Shown here in pieces: positions 1-9,840 of a stretch of 64,000 nt of DNA. Position numbers and translations under genes: made by a program. The stretch is taken from NCBI RefSeq assembly GCF_002929535.1, contig NZ_PJJO01000048.1, positions 1 to 64,000 on the forward strand, written 5' to 3'. Each line of letters begins with the position of its first letter. The stretch's first letter is position 1. This DNA comes from Cryobacterium sp. Y11. Its GTDB lineage: Bacteria > Actinomycetota > Actinomycetes > Actinomycetales > Microbacteriaceae. Under the pieces are notes generated by a model that saw only the letters and a program-made list of their open reading frames with translations, did not search any database and was not told the DNA's origin.

Positions 1-667
1 CGCCGATCTGCTCGGCGAGAGCCAGCCGGTCTGGGCGTCGGTCCACGACCCAGACTTTACTGGCGCCCTTGATTGTGGCAGACAGAGCCGCCATGAGCCC
101 GACCGGACCTGCACCGTAGATCACGACCGTGTCGCCGGGAATCACGCCGGCCATTTCGGTAGCGTGGTAGCCGGTCGGAAAGATGTCCGAGAGCATCACG
201 TAATCGTTTTGCTTTTCCACTGCGTCATCACCCAGGCGCAGGCAGTTGCTGTCGCCGTAGGGCACACGCAGCATTTGGGCCTGCCCGCCGGGGTACGGAC
301 CCATTCCGGCGAAGCCGTAGGCGGCGCCGGCGCCGACCGGGTCTGGTTGAGTGGTCATGCAGTAGTTGGTGAAACCGCGTTCGCAATTCTTGCAAAACCC
401 GCAAGATATATTGAACGGCAGCACGACTCGATCGCCGATCTTGACGGCGTCGACGCCGTTTCCGATCTCGATGACCTCGCCCATGTTCTCGTGACCAAAC
501 GTGCGGCCCACCTCAAAATCGGTGCGTCCTTCGTACATGTGCAAATCCGAACCGCAAATATTTGTTGCCGTAATGCGGACGAGAACGTCAGTGGGACGTT
601 CGATCTTGGCATCAGGAACGTCTTCAACACTGACGTCGTTCGGACCCTTGTAAACAACTGCCTTCAT
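1..667 (-). CDS. Zn-dependent alcohol/formaldehyde dehydrogenase (3' end outside window)
   Basis: The first 222 residues of a medium-chain zinc dehydrogenase are visible; the gene runs off the left edge. The start at 667 is an ATG preceded by GAAGAG. Residues C38, H59 and E60 fit the catalytic zinc site, and C89, C92, C95 and C103 fit the structural zinc lobe (CGFCKNC...C). A GAGPVGLMAA dinucleotide-binding motif follows. The insert between the zinc lobe and the Rossmann fold resembles the glutathione-independent formaldehyde dehydrogenase branch, which oxidises aldehydes or alcohols with NAD. The substrate cannot be fixed from sequence. The next gene, on the same strand, is an aldo/keto reductase, so a shared role in carbonyl metabolism is possible. 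Confidence 0.88.
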   Translation of the reverse strand, partial: MKAVVYKGPNDVSVEDVPDAKIERPTDVLVRITATNICGSDLHMYEGRTDFEVGRTFGHENMGEVIEIGNGVDAVKIGDRVVLPFNISCGFCKNCERGFTNYCMTTQPDPVGAGAAYGFAGMGPYPGGQAQMLRVPYGDSNCLRLGDDAVEKQNDYVMLSDIFPTGYHATEMAGVIPGDTVVIYGAGPVGLMAALSATIKGASKVWVVDRRPDRLALAEQIG

Positions 668-905
668 TTCTCTTCACTCCCTGAATGTCATGACCGTGAG
701 AGACGGACGGTCCGTCTTCACTTTCGGAGGTTTTCAATGGATGAATGTCCAGGCAGTCTGATGCTGCGCGGAAAGTGGGAATAACTCAGTTTTATCATGA
801 TCGAAGTTAACCTGCCAGCATTCGTCTCAGGGGCGCGACAGCGCTCTGACCGGATCAATGGAACGCGACTGCGCCAAAACGCTCGTCACGACAGAGTGGA
901 CGGCG

Positions 906-1727
906 TCACAGAATATCGAGCGGCTGCTTGCTGCGGGGCGCCGGAAATGCATTATCCAGGGATGCTAAATCCTCGGCATCGAGAACTACCGCGCCCGCAC
1001 CGACGTTCTGATGTACATGCTCGATCGACGAAGCCTTGGGAATCGCGATGACGCCGGGTTGTCTGATGACCCAGGCCAGTGCAATTTGGGCACCCGTCAC
1101 TCCGTGGCGCTCTCCGATCTCGGTCAATAGTGGATGCTCGAGCAAGGACGGTCCCTGGCCGAGTGGCGAATAAGCCATGAGCGGCATGCCCATGCGTTGC
1201 TGCCAGGGTAGGAGATCAAACTCGATGCCTCGACTGCCCAGGTTGTAGAGCACCTGATTGGTAGCACATCCATGAGGCGCTTGCTTCAGCTCGTCACGAT
1301 CAAAATTCGATACACCCCAGCTCCGAATCTTGCCAGCCGCACGGAGCCGTTCGAACCCGTCGACGGTTTCGAGGAGTGGAAAACTGCCGGACCAATGCAG
1401 CAAATAGACATCGAGTCGATCGGTTCCAAGCCGTCGCAAGCTGCGCTCGCACGCAGCGACAACGCCGCTGCGGCTCGCGTTGTGCGGGTACACCTTGCTG
1501 ACCAGCACGACCTCATCGCGGTGACCGCGGATGGCCTCGCCGACCAATTCCTCGGAGGCGCCGTCGCCATACATTTCGGCGGTGTCGATCACGGTCAGGC
1601 CAGCGTCGATCCCTGCCCGAAGGGCCGCCACTTCCGTGACTCGCTTCGTGGCATCTTCACCGAGATACCAGGTTCCCTGTCCAATGACAGGTACCCGGAT
1701 GCCGTCAAAAAAGTCGGTATCGCGCAT
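906..1727 (-). CDS. Aldo/keto reductase
   Basis: A 273-residue TIM-barrel NAD(P)H-dependent reductase of carbonyl compounds. The family signatures are visible: the N-terminal TWYLGED strand, the catalytic DTAEMYG (Asp and Tyr), the Lys of VLVSK and the His of YLLHW. An AIPKAS stretch near the C-terminus contacts the 2'-phosphate of NADPH in this family. I chose the ATG at 1727 because GGAGGA lies at the right distance upstream; the open frame continues to 1790 but has no better start. It follows no partner closely, and the dehydrogenase at the left edge lies 240 bases downstream. Confidence 0.9.
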   Translation of the reverse strand: MRDTDFFDGIRVPVIGQGTWYLGEDATKRVTEVAALRAGIDAGLTVIDTAEMYGDGASEELVGEAIRGHRDEVVLVSKVYPHNASRSGVVAACERSLRRLGTDRLDVYLLHWSGSFPLLETVDGFERLRAAGKIRSWGVSNFDRDELKQAPHGCATNQVLYNLGSRGIEFDLLPWQQRMGMPLMAYSPLGQGPSLLEHPLLTEIGERHGVTGAQIALAWVIRQPGVIAIPKASSIEHVHQNVGAGAVVLDAEDLASLDNAFPAPRSKQPLDIL

Positions 1728-2088
1728 GCGCTTTCCTCCAAATTGTGTATTTACAGGCGGTCGCTTGACGTTCCTCGATACTTCGTACAATCAGATCTCG
1801 CATCGAGAGTACGGTTCCACTTCGGTTCCGCTTCATGATGATTACCCGTGAACCTGCCAGAGTGCTCTGCACGGCCGCTTCACCTCGGATTTATTGGCAC
1901 CGTAAAGTCTCTCTTCCTGTCATTGGTGACACCACTCGTCATGTGATCAGCGCGAAGCGGCCGACCGGTGCCTCGTCCACAGCGGAGCCGAGACGAACTT
2001 CACCAGTCGCGTGAAAAGGTGGTGCGCATGGGCTGGCGGCGCTGACGAATAAGATTGAAATGTCCACCACGATCCGTATCGGAGCACC
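1728..2088. other. Intergenic region between reductase and gatCAB
   Basis: About 360 bases without a supported gene. It must hold the divergent promoters of the aldo/keto reductase and of gatCAB. I see no clear operator, repeat or RNA structure here. Confidence 0.5.
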
Positions 2089-2385
2089 ATGTCTGAAATC
2101 ACGGCCGAGCAGGTTGCCCATTTGGCGTACCTTGCCCGGATCGACCTCAGCCCCCTTGAGATCACCAATCTCACCCACGACCTCGGGCAGATTGTCGACT
2201 CGATCGCCAAGGTCTCTGAGGTGGCCACCGCTGACACCCCGGCCACGAGTCACCCGATGCCGCTGACCAACGTGTTCCGTGAAGACATTGTCGTGCCGTC
2301 TCTGACGGTCGAGCAAGCTCTCTCCGGTGCCCCAGACCGCGCCGGCGACAAATTCCGTGTGCCCGCTATTTTGGACGAGGAATAA
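2089..2385 (+). CDS. gatC: Aspartyl/glutamyl-tRNA amidotransferase subunit C
   Basis: A 98-residue GatC, the small subunit that clamps GatA to GatB in the amidotransferase that turns Glu-tRNA(Gln) and Asp-tRNA(Asn) into the correctly charged tRNAs. The N-terminal pattern [14 protein letters not shown] and the [12 protein letters not shown] helix are typical, as is a C-terminus ending in RVPAILDEE. The ATG at 2089 has GGAG eight bases upstream. It is followed after 2 nt by gatA, so the three genes form one operon. Confidence 0.97.
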   Translation: MSEITAEQVAHLAYLARIDLSPLEITNLTHDLGQIVDSIAKVSEVATADTPATSHPMPLTNVFREDIVVPSLTVEQALSGAPDRAGDKFRVPAILDEE

Positions 2386-2387
2386 CC

Positions 2388-3935
2388 ATGCCCTATCTCA
2401 CCAAACTTTCCGCCGCCGCGCTGAGCGACCTGCTGGTGCGCAAGGAGGTCAGCGCGGTTGAAGCGACCCGCTCCCACCTCGACCACATCACGGCCGTCGA
2501 CGCCGACCTGCACGCTTTTCTACACGTCGCCGCCGACGCCGCCCTTGAGACCGCCGCCCAGGTCGACGCCCGCCGTGCTGCCGGCGAAACGTTGAACCCG
2601 CTCGCCGGAGTGCCGATCGCGATTAAAGATGTGCTCGCTACTCGGGACATGCCCACTACTGCCGGGTCGAAAATTCTCGAGGGCTGGGTTCCGCCCTATG
2701 ACGCGACCGTTGTCGCCCGCCTGCGTGCGGCCGGCCTGGTGCTGCTCGGTAAGACCAACATGGACGAGTTCGCCATGGGGTCATCGACCGAACACTCCGC
2801 CTATGGCGTCACTCGCAACCCCTGGGACCGCGACCGCATCCCGGGTGGTTCCGGTGGCGGTTCAGCCGCGGCCGTCGCCTCCTTTCAAGCACCGCTCGCC
2901 CTCGGCAGCGACACCGGCGGATCGATCCGCCAGCCCGCCGCTGTAACCGGTTCGGTCGGCGTCAAGCCCACTTACGGCGGAGTCTCCCGCTACGGTGCGA
3001 TCGCCCTGGCCTCCAGCCTCGACCAGGTCGGTCCGGTTTCCCGCACGGTCTACGACGCCGCCCTGCTGCACGATGTCATCGGTGGTCACGACCCGCTCGA
3101 CTCGACCTCGCTGACCGAGAGCTGGCCTTCGATGGCCGTCGCCGCCCGCGAAGGACTCAAGGACGGCGCCCTCAAAGGCCTCCGCGTTGGCATCATCAAA
3201 GAACTCTCCGGCGATGGCTTCCAGGCTGGTGTCACGCAACGCTTCAACGAGACCCTCGCGTTGCTCGTCGCCGCCGGCGCCGAGATTACAGAAATTTCGG
3301 CCCCGAACTTCGAGTACGCCGTCGCGGCCTACTACCTTATTTTGCCGGCCGAAGCGTCGAGCAACCTGGCCCGCTTCGACTCGGTGCGCTTTGGCATTCG
3401 GGTTAACCCGCACAGCGGCTCGCTCACCAGCGAGCACGTGATGAGCGCCACCCGCGAGGCGGGTTTTGGCCCCGAGGTCAAGCGCCGCATCATTCTCGGC
3501 ACCTACGCCCTCAGCGCCGGCTATTACGACGCCTACTACGGCAGCGCGCAGAAAGTACGCACGCTCATTCAGCGTGACTTCGCCGCCGCGTTCAGCCAGG
3601 TCGACGTGCTGATGTCACCGAGCGCCCCGACCACCGCGTTCAAGTTCGGTGAGAAGCTCGCCGACCCGATGGCCATGTACATCAACGACGTGACGACCAT
3701 CCCGGCGAATCTTGCCGGAGTGCCCGGCATGAGCATCCCGATGGGCCTCGCACCCGAAGACGGTCTGCCGGTCGGCCTGCAGATCATGGCACCCGCCAAA
3801 GCGGATGCCCGCCTCTACACCGTCGGCGCGGCCATCGAGCAGTTGCTTGAAGAACGCTGGGGGCACACCATGCTCAGCCAGGCACCGGCTCTGACCCCAA
3901 CCGAAATGTTTGCCAGCGAAGAAGGAGCCGTCTGA
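2388..3935 (+). CDS. gatA: Aspartyl/glutamyl-tRNA amidotransferase subunit A
   Basis: A 515-residue amidase-signature enzyme that releases ammonia from glutamine and passes it to GatB. The catalytic triad is visible as K80 (IAIKD), the cis-Ser S155 in GGSGGGSAA and the nucleophile S179 in [12 protein letters not shown]. The length is normal for the family. The stop overlaps the gatB start by one base, which points to translational coupling. Confidence 0.98.
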   Translation: MPYLTKLSAAALSDLLVRKEVSAVEATRSHLDHITAVDADLHAFLHVAADAALETAAQVDARRAAGETLNPLAGVPIAIKDVLATRDMPTTAGSKILEGWVPPYDATVVARLRAAGLVLLGKTNMDEFAMGSSTEHSAYGVTRNPWDRDRIPGGSGGGSAAAVASFQAPLALGSDTGGSIRQPAAVTGSVGVKPTYGGVSRYGAIALASSLDQVGPVSRTVYDAALLHDVIGGHDPLDSTSLTESWPSMAVAAREGLKDGALKGLRVGIIKELSGDGFQAGVTQRFNETLALLVAAGAEITEISAPNFEYAVAAYYLILPAEASSNLARFDSVRFGIRVNPHSGSLTSEHVMSATREAGFGPEVKRRIILGTYALSAGYYDAYYGSAQKVRTLIQRDFAAAFSQVDVLMSPSAPTTAFKFGEKLADPMAMYINDVTTIPANLAGVPGMSIPMGLAPEDGLPVGLQIMAPAKADARLYTVGAAIEQLLEERWGHTMLSQAPALTPTEMFASEEGAV

Positions 3936-5458
3936 TGCCCAACGCAGAAAAGAAGAACCGGGCTGAATTGATGGACTTCGACACAGCACTCGAACTGTTC
4001 GAGCCGGTGCTCGGCTTCGAGGTACACGTTGAACTGAACACTAAAACCAAAATGTTCTGCGGCTGCGCCAACGAGTTCGGCTCCGGCGCCAACACGAACA
4101 CCTGCCCCACCTGCCTCGGCCTGCCGGGCGGTCTGCCGCAGGTGAACAAGAAGGCGCTGGAATCCAGTATCCGTTTGGGGCTGGCTTTGGGCTGTGAAAT
4201 TGCGGAGCACTCGCGGTTCGCTCGCAAGAACTACTTTTACCCCGACACGGCGAAGAACTTTCAAACCAGCCAGTACGACGACCCGATTGCGCATGACGGA
4301 TCGATCACGATCGAACTCGAGAGCGGCCGTCTGGTCACCGTCGAGATCGAACGCGCCCACATGGAAGACGACGCCGGCAAGCTCACCCACATGGGAGGGG
4401 CGACCGGACGCATCCAAGGGGCCGACTACTCGCTCGTCGACTACAACCGCGGCGGTGTGCCACTGGTTGAGATCGTCACCCAGATGATCGAGGGCGCCGA
4501 ACACGACGCCCCCGAGATCGGCAAAACCTACGTCGCGGCCATTCGCGAGATCGCCAAGGCGCTCGGCGTCTCCAACGCCCGCATGGAAGAGGGCAACGTG
4601 CGCTGCGACGCCAACGTCTCCCTGCGCCCGCGCGGCTCGAACGTGCTCGGCACCCGCACCGAAACCAAGAACGTCAACTCGCTGAGAAGCGTCGAGCGCG
4701 CCGTGCGCTACGAGATCCAGCGTCAGGCGGCCGTGCTGGCCGGCGGCGGAACCATCACGCAGGAGACTCGGCACTGGCACGAAGACACCGGCATCACCAG
4801 TGCCGGGCGGCCCAAGAGCGACGCCGATGACTACCGTTACTTTCCCGAGCCTGACCTGCTGCCGATGGCGCCGTCGCGTGAATGGGTCGAAGAGCTGCGT
4901 CTGACCCTGCCCGAGCCGCCCGCCGCCCGCCGCAAGCGCTTGCAGGCGGCGTGGGGTTTTGCGAACCTTGAATTTCAGGACGTCGTCAACTCCGACCTGC
5001 TCGACGCGGTCGAGGCGACCGTCGCCGCCGGGGCATCCGCTCAGGCCGCGCGCAAGTGGTGGACCGGCGAAATCGCCCGGCTCGCCAACGTGGCCGGTGT
5101 CGCCGCGGACTCGCTGGTGACGCCGGAGCAGCTGGCCGCGCTGATCCAGCTGGTTGAGGCCGGCACCCTCACCGACCGGTTGGCCCGCCAGGTGCTCGAG
5201 GGCGTCATCGCCGGCGAAGGCACCCCAGCCGAGGTCGTCGAGAGCCGCGGCCTGGCCGTGGTCTCCGACGACGGTGCGCTCATCGCTGCCATCGACGCCG
5301 CTCTACTCGGCCAGCCCGATGTGCTGGCCAAGATTCGCGATGGCAAGGTGCAGGCCGCCGGCGCCGTCATCGGCGCGGTTATGAAGGCCATGCGCGGGCA
5401 AGCGGATGCCGCGCGCGTGCGCGAACTCGTGCTCGAACGAGCCCAGGCGATCGAGTAG
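3935..5458 (+). CDS. gatB: Aspartyl/glutamyl-tRNA amidotransferase subunit B
   Basis: A 507-residue GatB, the kinase/amidotransferase subunit that activates the misacylated tRNA and binds it through its C-terminal YqeY-like tail. The N-terminal cradle has the signature [15 protein letters not shown] and the zinc-site cysteines CGC and [20 protein letters not shown] and the [10 protein letters not shown] block are also present. The annotated start at 3935 overlaps the end of gatA. It is the last gene of gatCAB, and a small conserved gene begins 3 nt after its stop. Confidence 0.98.
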   Translation: MPNAEKKNRAELMDFDTALELFEPVLGFEVHVELNTKTKMFCGCANEFGSGANTNTCPTCLGLPGGLPQVNKKALESSIRLGLALGCEIAEHSRFARKNYFYPDTAKNFQTSQYDDPIAHDGSITIELESGRLVTVEIERAHMEDDAGKLTHMGGATGRIQGADYSLVDYNRGGVPLVEIVTQMIEGAEHDAPEIGKTYVAAIREIAKALGVSNARMEEGNVRCDANVSLRPRGSNVLGTRTETKNVNSLRSVERAVRYEIQRQAAVLAGGGTITQETRHWHEDTGITSAGRPKSDADDYRYFPEPDLLPMAPSREWVEELRLTLPEPPAARRKRLQAAWGFANLEFQDVVNSDLLDAVEATVAAGASAQAARKWWTGEIARLANVAGVAADSLVTPEQLAALIQLVEAGTLTDRLARQVLEGVIAGEGTPAEVVESRGLAVVSDDGALIAAIDAALLGQPDVLAKIRDGKVQAAGAVIGAVMKAMRGQADAARVRELVLERAQAIE

Positions 5459-5461
5459 CAG

Positions 5462-5728
5462 ATGACAATTCAGGCCTTCGGCGTGGGTGTGCAGGTCATC
5501 GTGCACCTGGACCGCACCCGCTTTCCCGACTCCCTGCTCGATGACCCAATCGGCGTCATTGTGGCGGCGGGGGAGTCGGAGGGAGCCGGCCTGTACGCGC
5601 CGACCATGGTGCGTGAGAAATTCTGGGTCGTTCGGTTTGAGGAACCCTTCTTCGGACTCGACGGATCCGGCCCGCACGACTCGGCGCGCATCCCGCAGAG
5701 CTTTCTTGAAGCAGCGCCGGAAGCGTGA
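5462..5728 (+). CDS. Small hypothetical protein, same operon as gatCAB
   Basis: An 88-residue soluble protein of unknown function. It starts 3 nt after gatB and its stop overlaps the GTG of the next gene (GTGA), so it is probably co-translated with both neighbours. The sequence is acidic, with an N-terminal beta-rich part (VQVIVHLDRTRFPDS) and a central WVVRFEEPFFGLDG stretch. I recognise no domain. The tight spacing and coding-like codon use are the main evidence. Confidence 0.7.
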   Translation: MTIQAFGVGVQVIVHLDRTRFPDSLLDDPIGVIVAAGESEGAGLYAPTMVREKFWVVRFEEPFFGLDGSGPHDSARIPQSFLEAAPEA

Positions 5729-6867
5729 GCGGCGAAAGTACGGGGAATGCGGATGGTTCCGGGACGGCGGGCGGCTCCGGGCTCGACGGGCGTGTCGCGT
5801 CGAACCGGGACATCCGTCGCTGGCGCCAATATCTGGCCGACGAACAGGCCGAGGCTGCGGTCTATCGCGACCTCGCCAACCGCCGTGCCGGCGAGGAACG
5901 GCAGATTCTGCTCGCCCTCTCAGACGCCGAGGGGCGGCACGAAGAACACTGGCGCCAATTGCTGGGCAGCGACATCGGCTCGCCTCGCCGTGGTGCGTTT
6001 CGCACCCGGTTTCTCGGGCTCCTCGCCCGACGCTTTGGTTCCGTCTTCGTGCTTGCCCTCGCCCAACGAGCCGAAGGGCGCTCGCCCTACGACGCCGATA
6101 ACGACGCCACCAATGCCATGGCCGCCGACGAAACCGTGCACGAGGAGGTCGTGCGTGGCCTCGCTGCGCGTGGCCGAAAACGCCTCTCGGGAACTTTCCG
6201 GGCCGCCGTTTTCGGCATCAACGACGGACTCGTCAGCAACCTCGCCCTAGTTCTTGGTATCGGAGCTACCGGGGTGCCGGCCGCGACGATTCTATTCACC
6301 GGCATCGCCGGGCTGTTGGCCGGGGCACTGTCGATGGGCGCAGGCGAATACGTTTCGGTGCGCTCCCAGCGGGAACTTCTCGAAGCCTCAACGCCCGCGG
6401 ATCCGACCAAGAGTGTGCTTTCGCACCTCGACCTCGCTGCCAACGAGCTAACTTTGGTCTACCGGGCACGGGGCCTGTCCGAGGAGGACGCAGAGATTCA
6501 CGCTCGCGCCGACCTGGCCACCGCGTACCAGGCGACGGGCCCGGTTACCACTGTCGTCAAGCACGCCATACCCGACGAACACGAGGCCATTGGAACCGGT
6601 GCCGGCGCGGCATTGTCCAGTTTCTGCTTCTTCGCCTCGGGCGCGCTGCTGCCCGTGTTGCCCTATCTGTTCGGTATGACGGGCTTCGCGGCCATCATTC
6701 TGGCGACCGTGCTGGTGAGCGTTGCCCTGCTCGGCACCGGCGCAGTCGTCGGGTTGCTCTCTGGTGGTCCGCCGCTCAAACGGGCCCTGCGCCAGCTGCT
6801 CATCGGACTCGGAGCCGCCGCGGTCACTTACCTGCTCGGCCTGATCTTCGGTACGGCTCTCGGCTAA
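5725..6867 (+). CDS. Rubrerythrin-like/VIT1 fusion, probable iron or manganese transporter
   Basis: A 380-residue two-domain membrane protein. Residues about 28 to 150 form a ferritin-like four-helix part with repeated acidic and His residues (ADEQAEAAVYRDLANRR, EGRHEEHW). Residues about 155 to 380 are a VIT1/CCC1-type transporter with the family opening FGINDGLVSNLALVLG and about five membrane segments. Proteins with this architecture export or store Fe(II) or Mn(II); the N-terminal domain may sense or bind the metal. The start is a GTG overlapping the previous stop. The first 25 residues are a Gly/Ser-rich linker. Confidence 0.88.
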   Translation: MSGESTGNADGSGTAGGSGLDGRVASNRDIRRWRQYLADEQAEAAVYRDLANRRAGEERQILLALSDAEGRHEEHWRQLLGSDIGSPRRGAFRTRFLGLLARRFGSVFVLALAQRAEGRSPYDADNDATNAMAADETVHEEVVRGLAARGRKRLSGTFRAAVFGINDGLVSNLALVLGIGATGVPAATILFTGIAGLLAGALSMGAGEYVSVRSQRELLEASTPADPTKSVLSHLDLAANELTLVYRARGLSEEDAEIHARADLATAYQATGPVTTVVKHAIPDEHEAIGTGAGAALSSFCFFASGALLPVLPYLFGMTGFAAIILATVLVSVALLGTGAVVGLLSGGPPLKRALRQLLIGLGAAAVTYLLGLIFGTALG

Positions 6868-7067
6868 CCTGCTTCGCGAGCTAGTGGTGGCTTTTCGGTG
6901 ACCTAATCAGGAAATCCAGGCCTTTTTCCACGCGGAGCGCTTGTTTTTGGGCCGTGAGGGACTGACTGCCTTGTTCTTCCTGAATCCGCCATGGGAAACT
7001 TGGTGGTGCAGCGGCGTCTGACCGAGGGCGGTAGTGCCGACGCCTGGGATCGGGTTAGGGTTTTTCG

Positions 7068-8285
7068 GTGGGTAGACAGGACGGCAGCGGCAGGCAGGTT
7101 TCGGACGACGACGTCGACGACAGTTCGGCGACCGTTCTGCACGTCGACCTCGATGCGTTCTTCGTGTCGGTCGAGCTGCTCAGCCACCCCGAATTCGTCG
7201 ACCAGCCGGTGATCGTGGGTCATCGCGGTGGCCGTTCGGTGGTCACGGCGGCCAACTACATTGCCCGGCGCTACGGCGTGAACTCAGCCATGCCGATGGT
7301 GCTCGCACTGCGACAGTGTCCAAACGCCATCGTGCTCGAACCGCACATGGGGCTCTATCGTGATTTTTCTACGCGGGTCATGAGAATTTTCGACGACGTG
7401 ACCCCGCTCGTGGAGCGGCTCGGCATCGACGAGGCCTTCCTCGACGTGGCCGGCGCGACCAATCTGTTCGGCTCCCCGGCGGTGATCGGCGAACTCATTC
7501 GGGCGCGGGTGTTTGCCGAGACCGGGCTGGTTTGTTCGGTCGGCGCGGCCTCGACCAAATTCGTCGCCAAGCTGGCCTCCGGCCTGGCCAAACCCGACGG
7601 TCTGCTCGTCGTGCCGGCCGAGGCGACCATCGAGTTTCTGCATCCGCTGCCCGTGACCGATCTCTGGGGCGTTGGCGCGGCCACCGAGCAGGCGCTGACG
7701 CGCCTGGGCTTGAAAGTCATCGGCGATATTGCACACACCCCCCTGGCGGTGCTGCAGAAGTCGCTGGGGGAGGCATCCGGTCACAAACTATTCGAATTGT
7801 CCTGGGGTCGTGATCCGCGCTCGGTGACGCTCGAACGCGAGGAGAAAAGCGTGGGGCACGAGGTCACCTTTGAACACGACGTAACGGATGTCGACCGGTT
7901 GCGCAGTGAATTGCTGCGGCAGTGTGACCTCGTCGCGGCGAGGTTGCGCAGAAGCGGGCTGGTCGGGCGTCGTGTTGCCTTGAAGCTGCGCTACACGGAC
8001 TTCAGCACGGTCACCCGGTCGCGCACGCTTGCCGAACCGACCAACGTTGGGCGGCGCATTTATGAGGAGGCCGTGGCTTCATTCGATCTGCTCGCCGTTT
8101 CTGGCGTTCGGGTGCGCCTGATTGGTGTGCGTGCCGAGCAGCTGGGAACGGCATCCGGGTCGGTGGGTCTGTGGGATCCGGATGAGGATTGGCGCGGCGC
8201 CGAACTCGCCGTTGACACCGTGACGAAACGATTCGGCGCCGGAACAGTGCGCCCGGCCTCGCACTTCACGCCTGACGAGAAGTAG
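7068..8285 (+). CDS. dinB: DNA polymerase IV (Y family)
   Basis: A 405-residue translesion polymerase. The metal-binding carboxylates are visible in HVDLDAFFVSVE (first Asp near residue 27) and in the RLGIDEAFLDVAGA block. The thumb helix-hairpin-helix part (LWGVGAATEQALTRLGL) and a little-finger domain follow. The C-terminus has a GLWDPDEDW segment at the place where family members carry the beta-clamp binding motif. The start is GTG at 7068. I saw no LexA-type CGAAC-N4-GTTCG box in the 200 bases upstream, so damage induction is not supported here. Confidence 0.95.
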   Translation: MGRQDGSGRQVSDDDVDDSSATVLHVDLDAFFVSVELLSHPEFVDQPVIVGHRGGRSVVTAANYIARRYGVNSAMPMVLALRQCPNAIVLEPHMGLYRDFSTRVMRIFDDVTPLVERLGIDEAFLDVAGATNLFGSPAVIGELIRARVFAETGLVCSVGAASTKFVAKLASGLAKPDGLLVVPAEATIEFLHPLPVTDLWGVGAATEQALTRLGLKVIGDIAHTPLAVLQKSLGEASGHKLFELSWGRDPRSVTLEREEKSVGHEVTFEHDVTDVDRLRSELLRQCDLVAARLRRSGLVGRRVALKLRYTDFSTVTRSRTLAEPTNVGRRIYEEAVASFDLLAVSGVRVRLIGVRAEQLGTASGSVGLWDPDEDWRGAELAVDTVTKRFGAGTVRPASHFTPDEK

Positions 8286-8307
8286 CCTTTGCCGGTAGCC
8301 TAGTGGC

Positions 8308-8634
8308 ATGACCAGCCTCCCGGAAAAACTCGCAGAAACATTCCGCTCCGCCGGTGTGAAATCGGCCTACGGCGATCCCGTGCAAATTGACGGCGCGACG
8401 CTGGTACCGGTTGCACTCGTGTATTACGGCTTCGGGGGCGGCGATGCCGGTGAAGCTGGTGGCGGCTCCGGTGGCGGTGGAGGGGGAGTGTCGCTGCCGA
8501 TCGGCGCCTATGTGAAGTCGGGCGGAACCGCACACTTCGAACCCAACGTCATCGCCCTGCTCGCCGTCGGTGTTCCGTTTTTGCTGATTGCCGGGCGCAC
8601 CCTGGCCCGAGTAATTCGAGCCCTCAAGAAGTAG
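8308..8634 (+). CDS. GerW/YtfJ-like small protein
   Basis: A 108-residue protein. The N-terminal half (FRSAGVKSAYGDPVQIDGATLVPVA) fits the GerW/YtfJ family. A glycine-rich run occupies residues about 46 to 61, followed by LPIGAYV and a hydrophobic C-terminal helix. In spore formers such proteins localise to the forespore, but this organism is not expected to sporulate, so the role is unknown. The ATG at 8308 follows dinB by 22 nt on the same strand, so it may share the dinB transcript. Confidence 0.65.
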   Translation: MTSLPEKLAETFRSAGVKSAYGDPVQIDGATLVPVALVYYGFGGGDAGEAGGGSGGGGGGVSLPIGAYVKSGGTAHFEPNVIALLAVGVPFLLIAGRTLARVIRALKK

Positions 8635-8653
8635 CCCCCCTCTCCCTGTTTCC

Positions 8654-8696
8654 GGGCCCGGGTCCGGACACCGGGCCCATGGTAGATCATGGGCCC
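8654..8696. terminator. Two overlapping GC-rich hairpins, possible bidirectional terminator
   Basis: Two perfect inverted repeats share one arm. GGGCCCGG (8654-8661) pairs with CCGGGCCC (8671-8678). GGGCCCATG (8673-8681) pairs with CATGGGCCC (8688-8696). They cannot form together. They lie between two convergent genes, so a bidirectional terminator is the simple reading, but neither side has a clear T run. Confidence 0.55.
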
Positions 8697-8761
8697 GCGG
8701 AGCTCGGGTGGGCCCGGTGAAGTTGACGCTGGAGCGGCGCGCCAGCGCGGGCAGGGAAGGT

Positions 8762-9004
8762 TTAGTGTGGGCGGCCCGGCCGAGTGCGGCGCGGGCGTGG
8801 TTCGCGACGTAATCGACGGCTGCGGCGCGGCGCGCGCGCGAAGCGGCGGCGCAACCAGAGGGGTACTCGCGGGCGCAGCCAATCCGGAAAATGCCACGGG
8901 CCACTCACCGGCAGACCCTGGGCGATGCGTCGACGCCGGAGGATGAAACGGCGCAGGAACAGAAGATACAGCGCCGCCAACACGAGCAAAATTCCGATGC
9001 TCAT
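8762..9004 (-). CDS. Small membrane protein, hypothetical
   Basis: An 80-residue protein with one N-terminal membrane helix (about residues 2 to 17) followed by a strongly basic, Arg-rich cytoplasmic tail. The ATG at 9004 has a weak GGGAA upstream. It is divergent from the riboswitch-controlled thiamine operon. There is no recognisable domain. The Arg bias is partly what a GC-rich non-coding frame would give, so this call is moderate. Confidence 0.45.
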   Translation of the reverse strand: MSIGILLVLAALYLLFLRRFILRRRRIAQGLPVSGPWHFPDWLRPRVPLWLRRRFARAPRRSRRLRREPRPRRTRPGRPH

Positions 9005-9053
9005 GTCATGGTTCCCATGCCGTCAGTCTAGGCGTGGCACTAGACTCGAACTG

Positions 9054-9140
9054 AACACGGGAGTCCGGTACACCGGGCTGAGAGGAAGCTATCGAAGCTT
9101 CGACCGTCGAACCTGATCTGGATCATGCCAGCGCAGGGAG
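9054..9140 (+). promoter_or_regulatory. TPP riboswitch (THI box)
   Basis: The conserved TPP aptamer pieces are present in order: GGCTGAGAGG at 9077-9086, ACCTGATCTGGATCATGCCA at 9110-9129 and GCGCAGGGAG at 9131-9140. The outer stem begins with ACACGGGAG at about 9055. Binding of thiamine pyrophosphate normally shuts off the downstream genes. Here these are the ykoE-ykoD-ykoC transporter genes starting 50 nt later. Confidence 0.95.
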
Positions 9141-9189
9141 GCTTCTCGATCCCGTGCCCTGTATTCACCTACGGAAAGGGCACGTCACA

Positions 9190-9837
9190 GTGCACGCAAC
9201 AACGGCATCACTCAAGCAATCCGTTCCACTACGACCCACGAAACGCAACTACCGCTGGCGTGTCGTCGACATCGTCGTCGCGAGCGTCATCGGTGTCGCC
9301 AGCGGCATCATCTTCTGGGCCTGGGGCCTCGCCTGGTCGCCGCTCAGCGCAATTCTCGCCTTCACGCCCGGCCTCGAAGGCCTCTTGGCCGGGGGCTGGT
9401 TGTTTGCTGGGGTGCTCGGCGGTCTCATCATCCGCAAGCCAGGCGCCGCCGTGTACACCGAGGTCGTCGCGGCCGTCGTGTCGATGCTCATTGGCACCCA
9501 GTGGGGCTTTTCCACGCTGATCTGGGGCGTTGTTGAGGGCTTGGGCGCCGAAATAATTCTCGCCCTGTTCCTGTATAGCAACTGGCGCCTCGGCGTTGCG
9601 CTGCTCGCCGGCGCCGGCGCCGGTGTGGCGGTCGGCCTGCTCGATACGACCTTCACGAGCTATGCGGCACTGGACTTTGGCTACAAGGCCGTCTACTTCG
9701 TCTCCGCTGTGGTATCGGGAACCATACTGGCCGGGCTTTTGTCCTGGCTCGCCGTGCGCGGCCTGGCCCGCACCGGCGCCCTGAGCAGGTTCGCTGCCGG
9801 TCGGGAGGGTTCGCGGGCGGCGTCCGCGCTGAGCTAA
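9190..9837 (+). CDS. ykoE: ECF transporter substrate-binding subunit for thiamine precursor
   Basis: A 215-residue integral membrane protein with about five to six helices, of the YkoE family that binds hydroxymethylpyrimidine or thiamine for an ECF transporter. Visible family stretches are IFWAWGLAWSPLSA, GGWLFAGVLGGLIIRKPGAA and EIILALFLYSNWR. I prefer the GTG at 9190, which has GGAAAGGG nine bases upstream, over the longer frame from 9154. The TPP riboswitch directly upstream supports the role. ykoD and ykoC follow without gaps. Confidence 0.93.
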   Translation: MHATTASLKQSVPLRPTKRNYRWRVVDIVVASVIGVASGIIFWAWGLAWSPLSAILAFTPGLEGLLAGGWLFAGVLGGLIIRKPGAAVYTEVVAAVVSMLIGTQWGFSTLIWGVVEGLGAEIILALFLYSNWRLGVALLAGAGAGVAVGLLDTTFTSYAALDFGYKAVYFVSAVVSGTILAGLLSWLAVRGLARTGALSRFAAGREGSRAASALS

Positions 9838-9840
9838 CGG

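Noticed and set aside
164-784. Long plus-strand open frame over the dehydrogenase gene
   Set aside because: It is the complement of a clear zinc dehydrogenase with all metal ligands; GC-rich antisense frames are often open.
6868-7067. SOS box for dinB
   Set aside because: No CGAAC-N4-GTTCG-like palindrome was found in this spacer.
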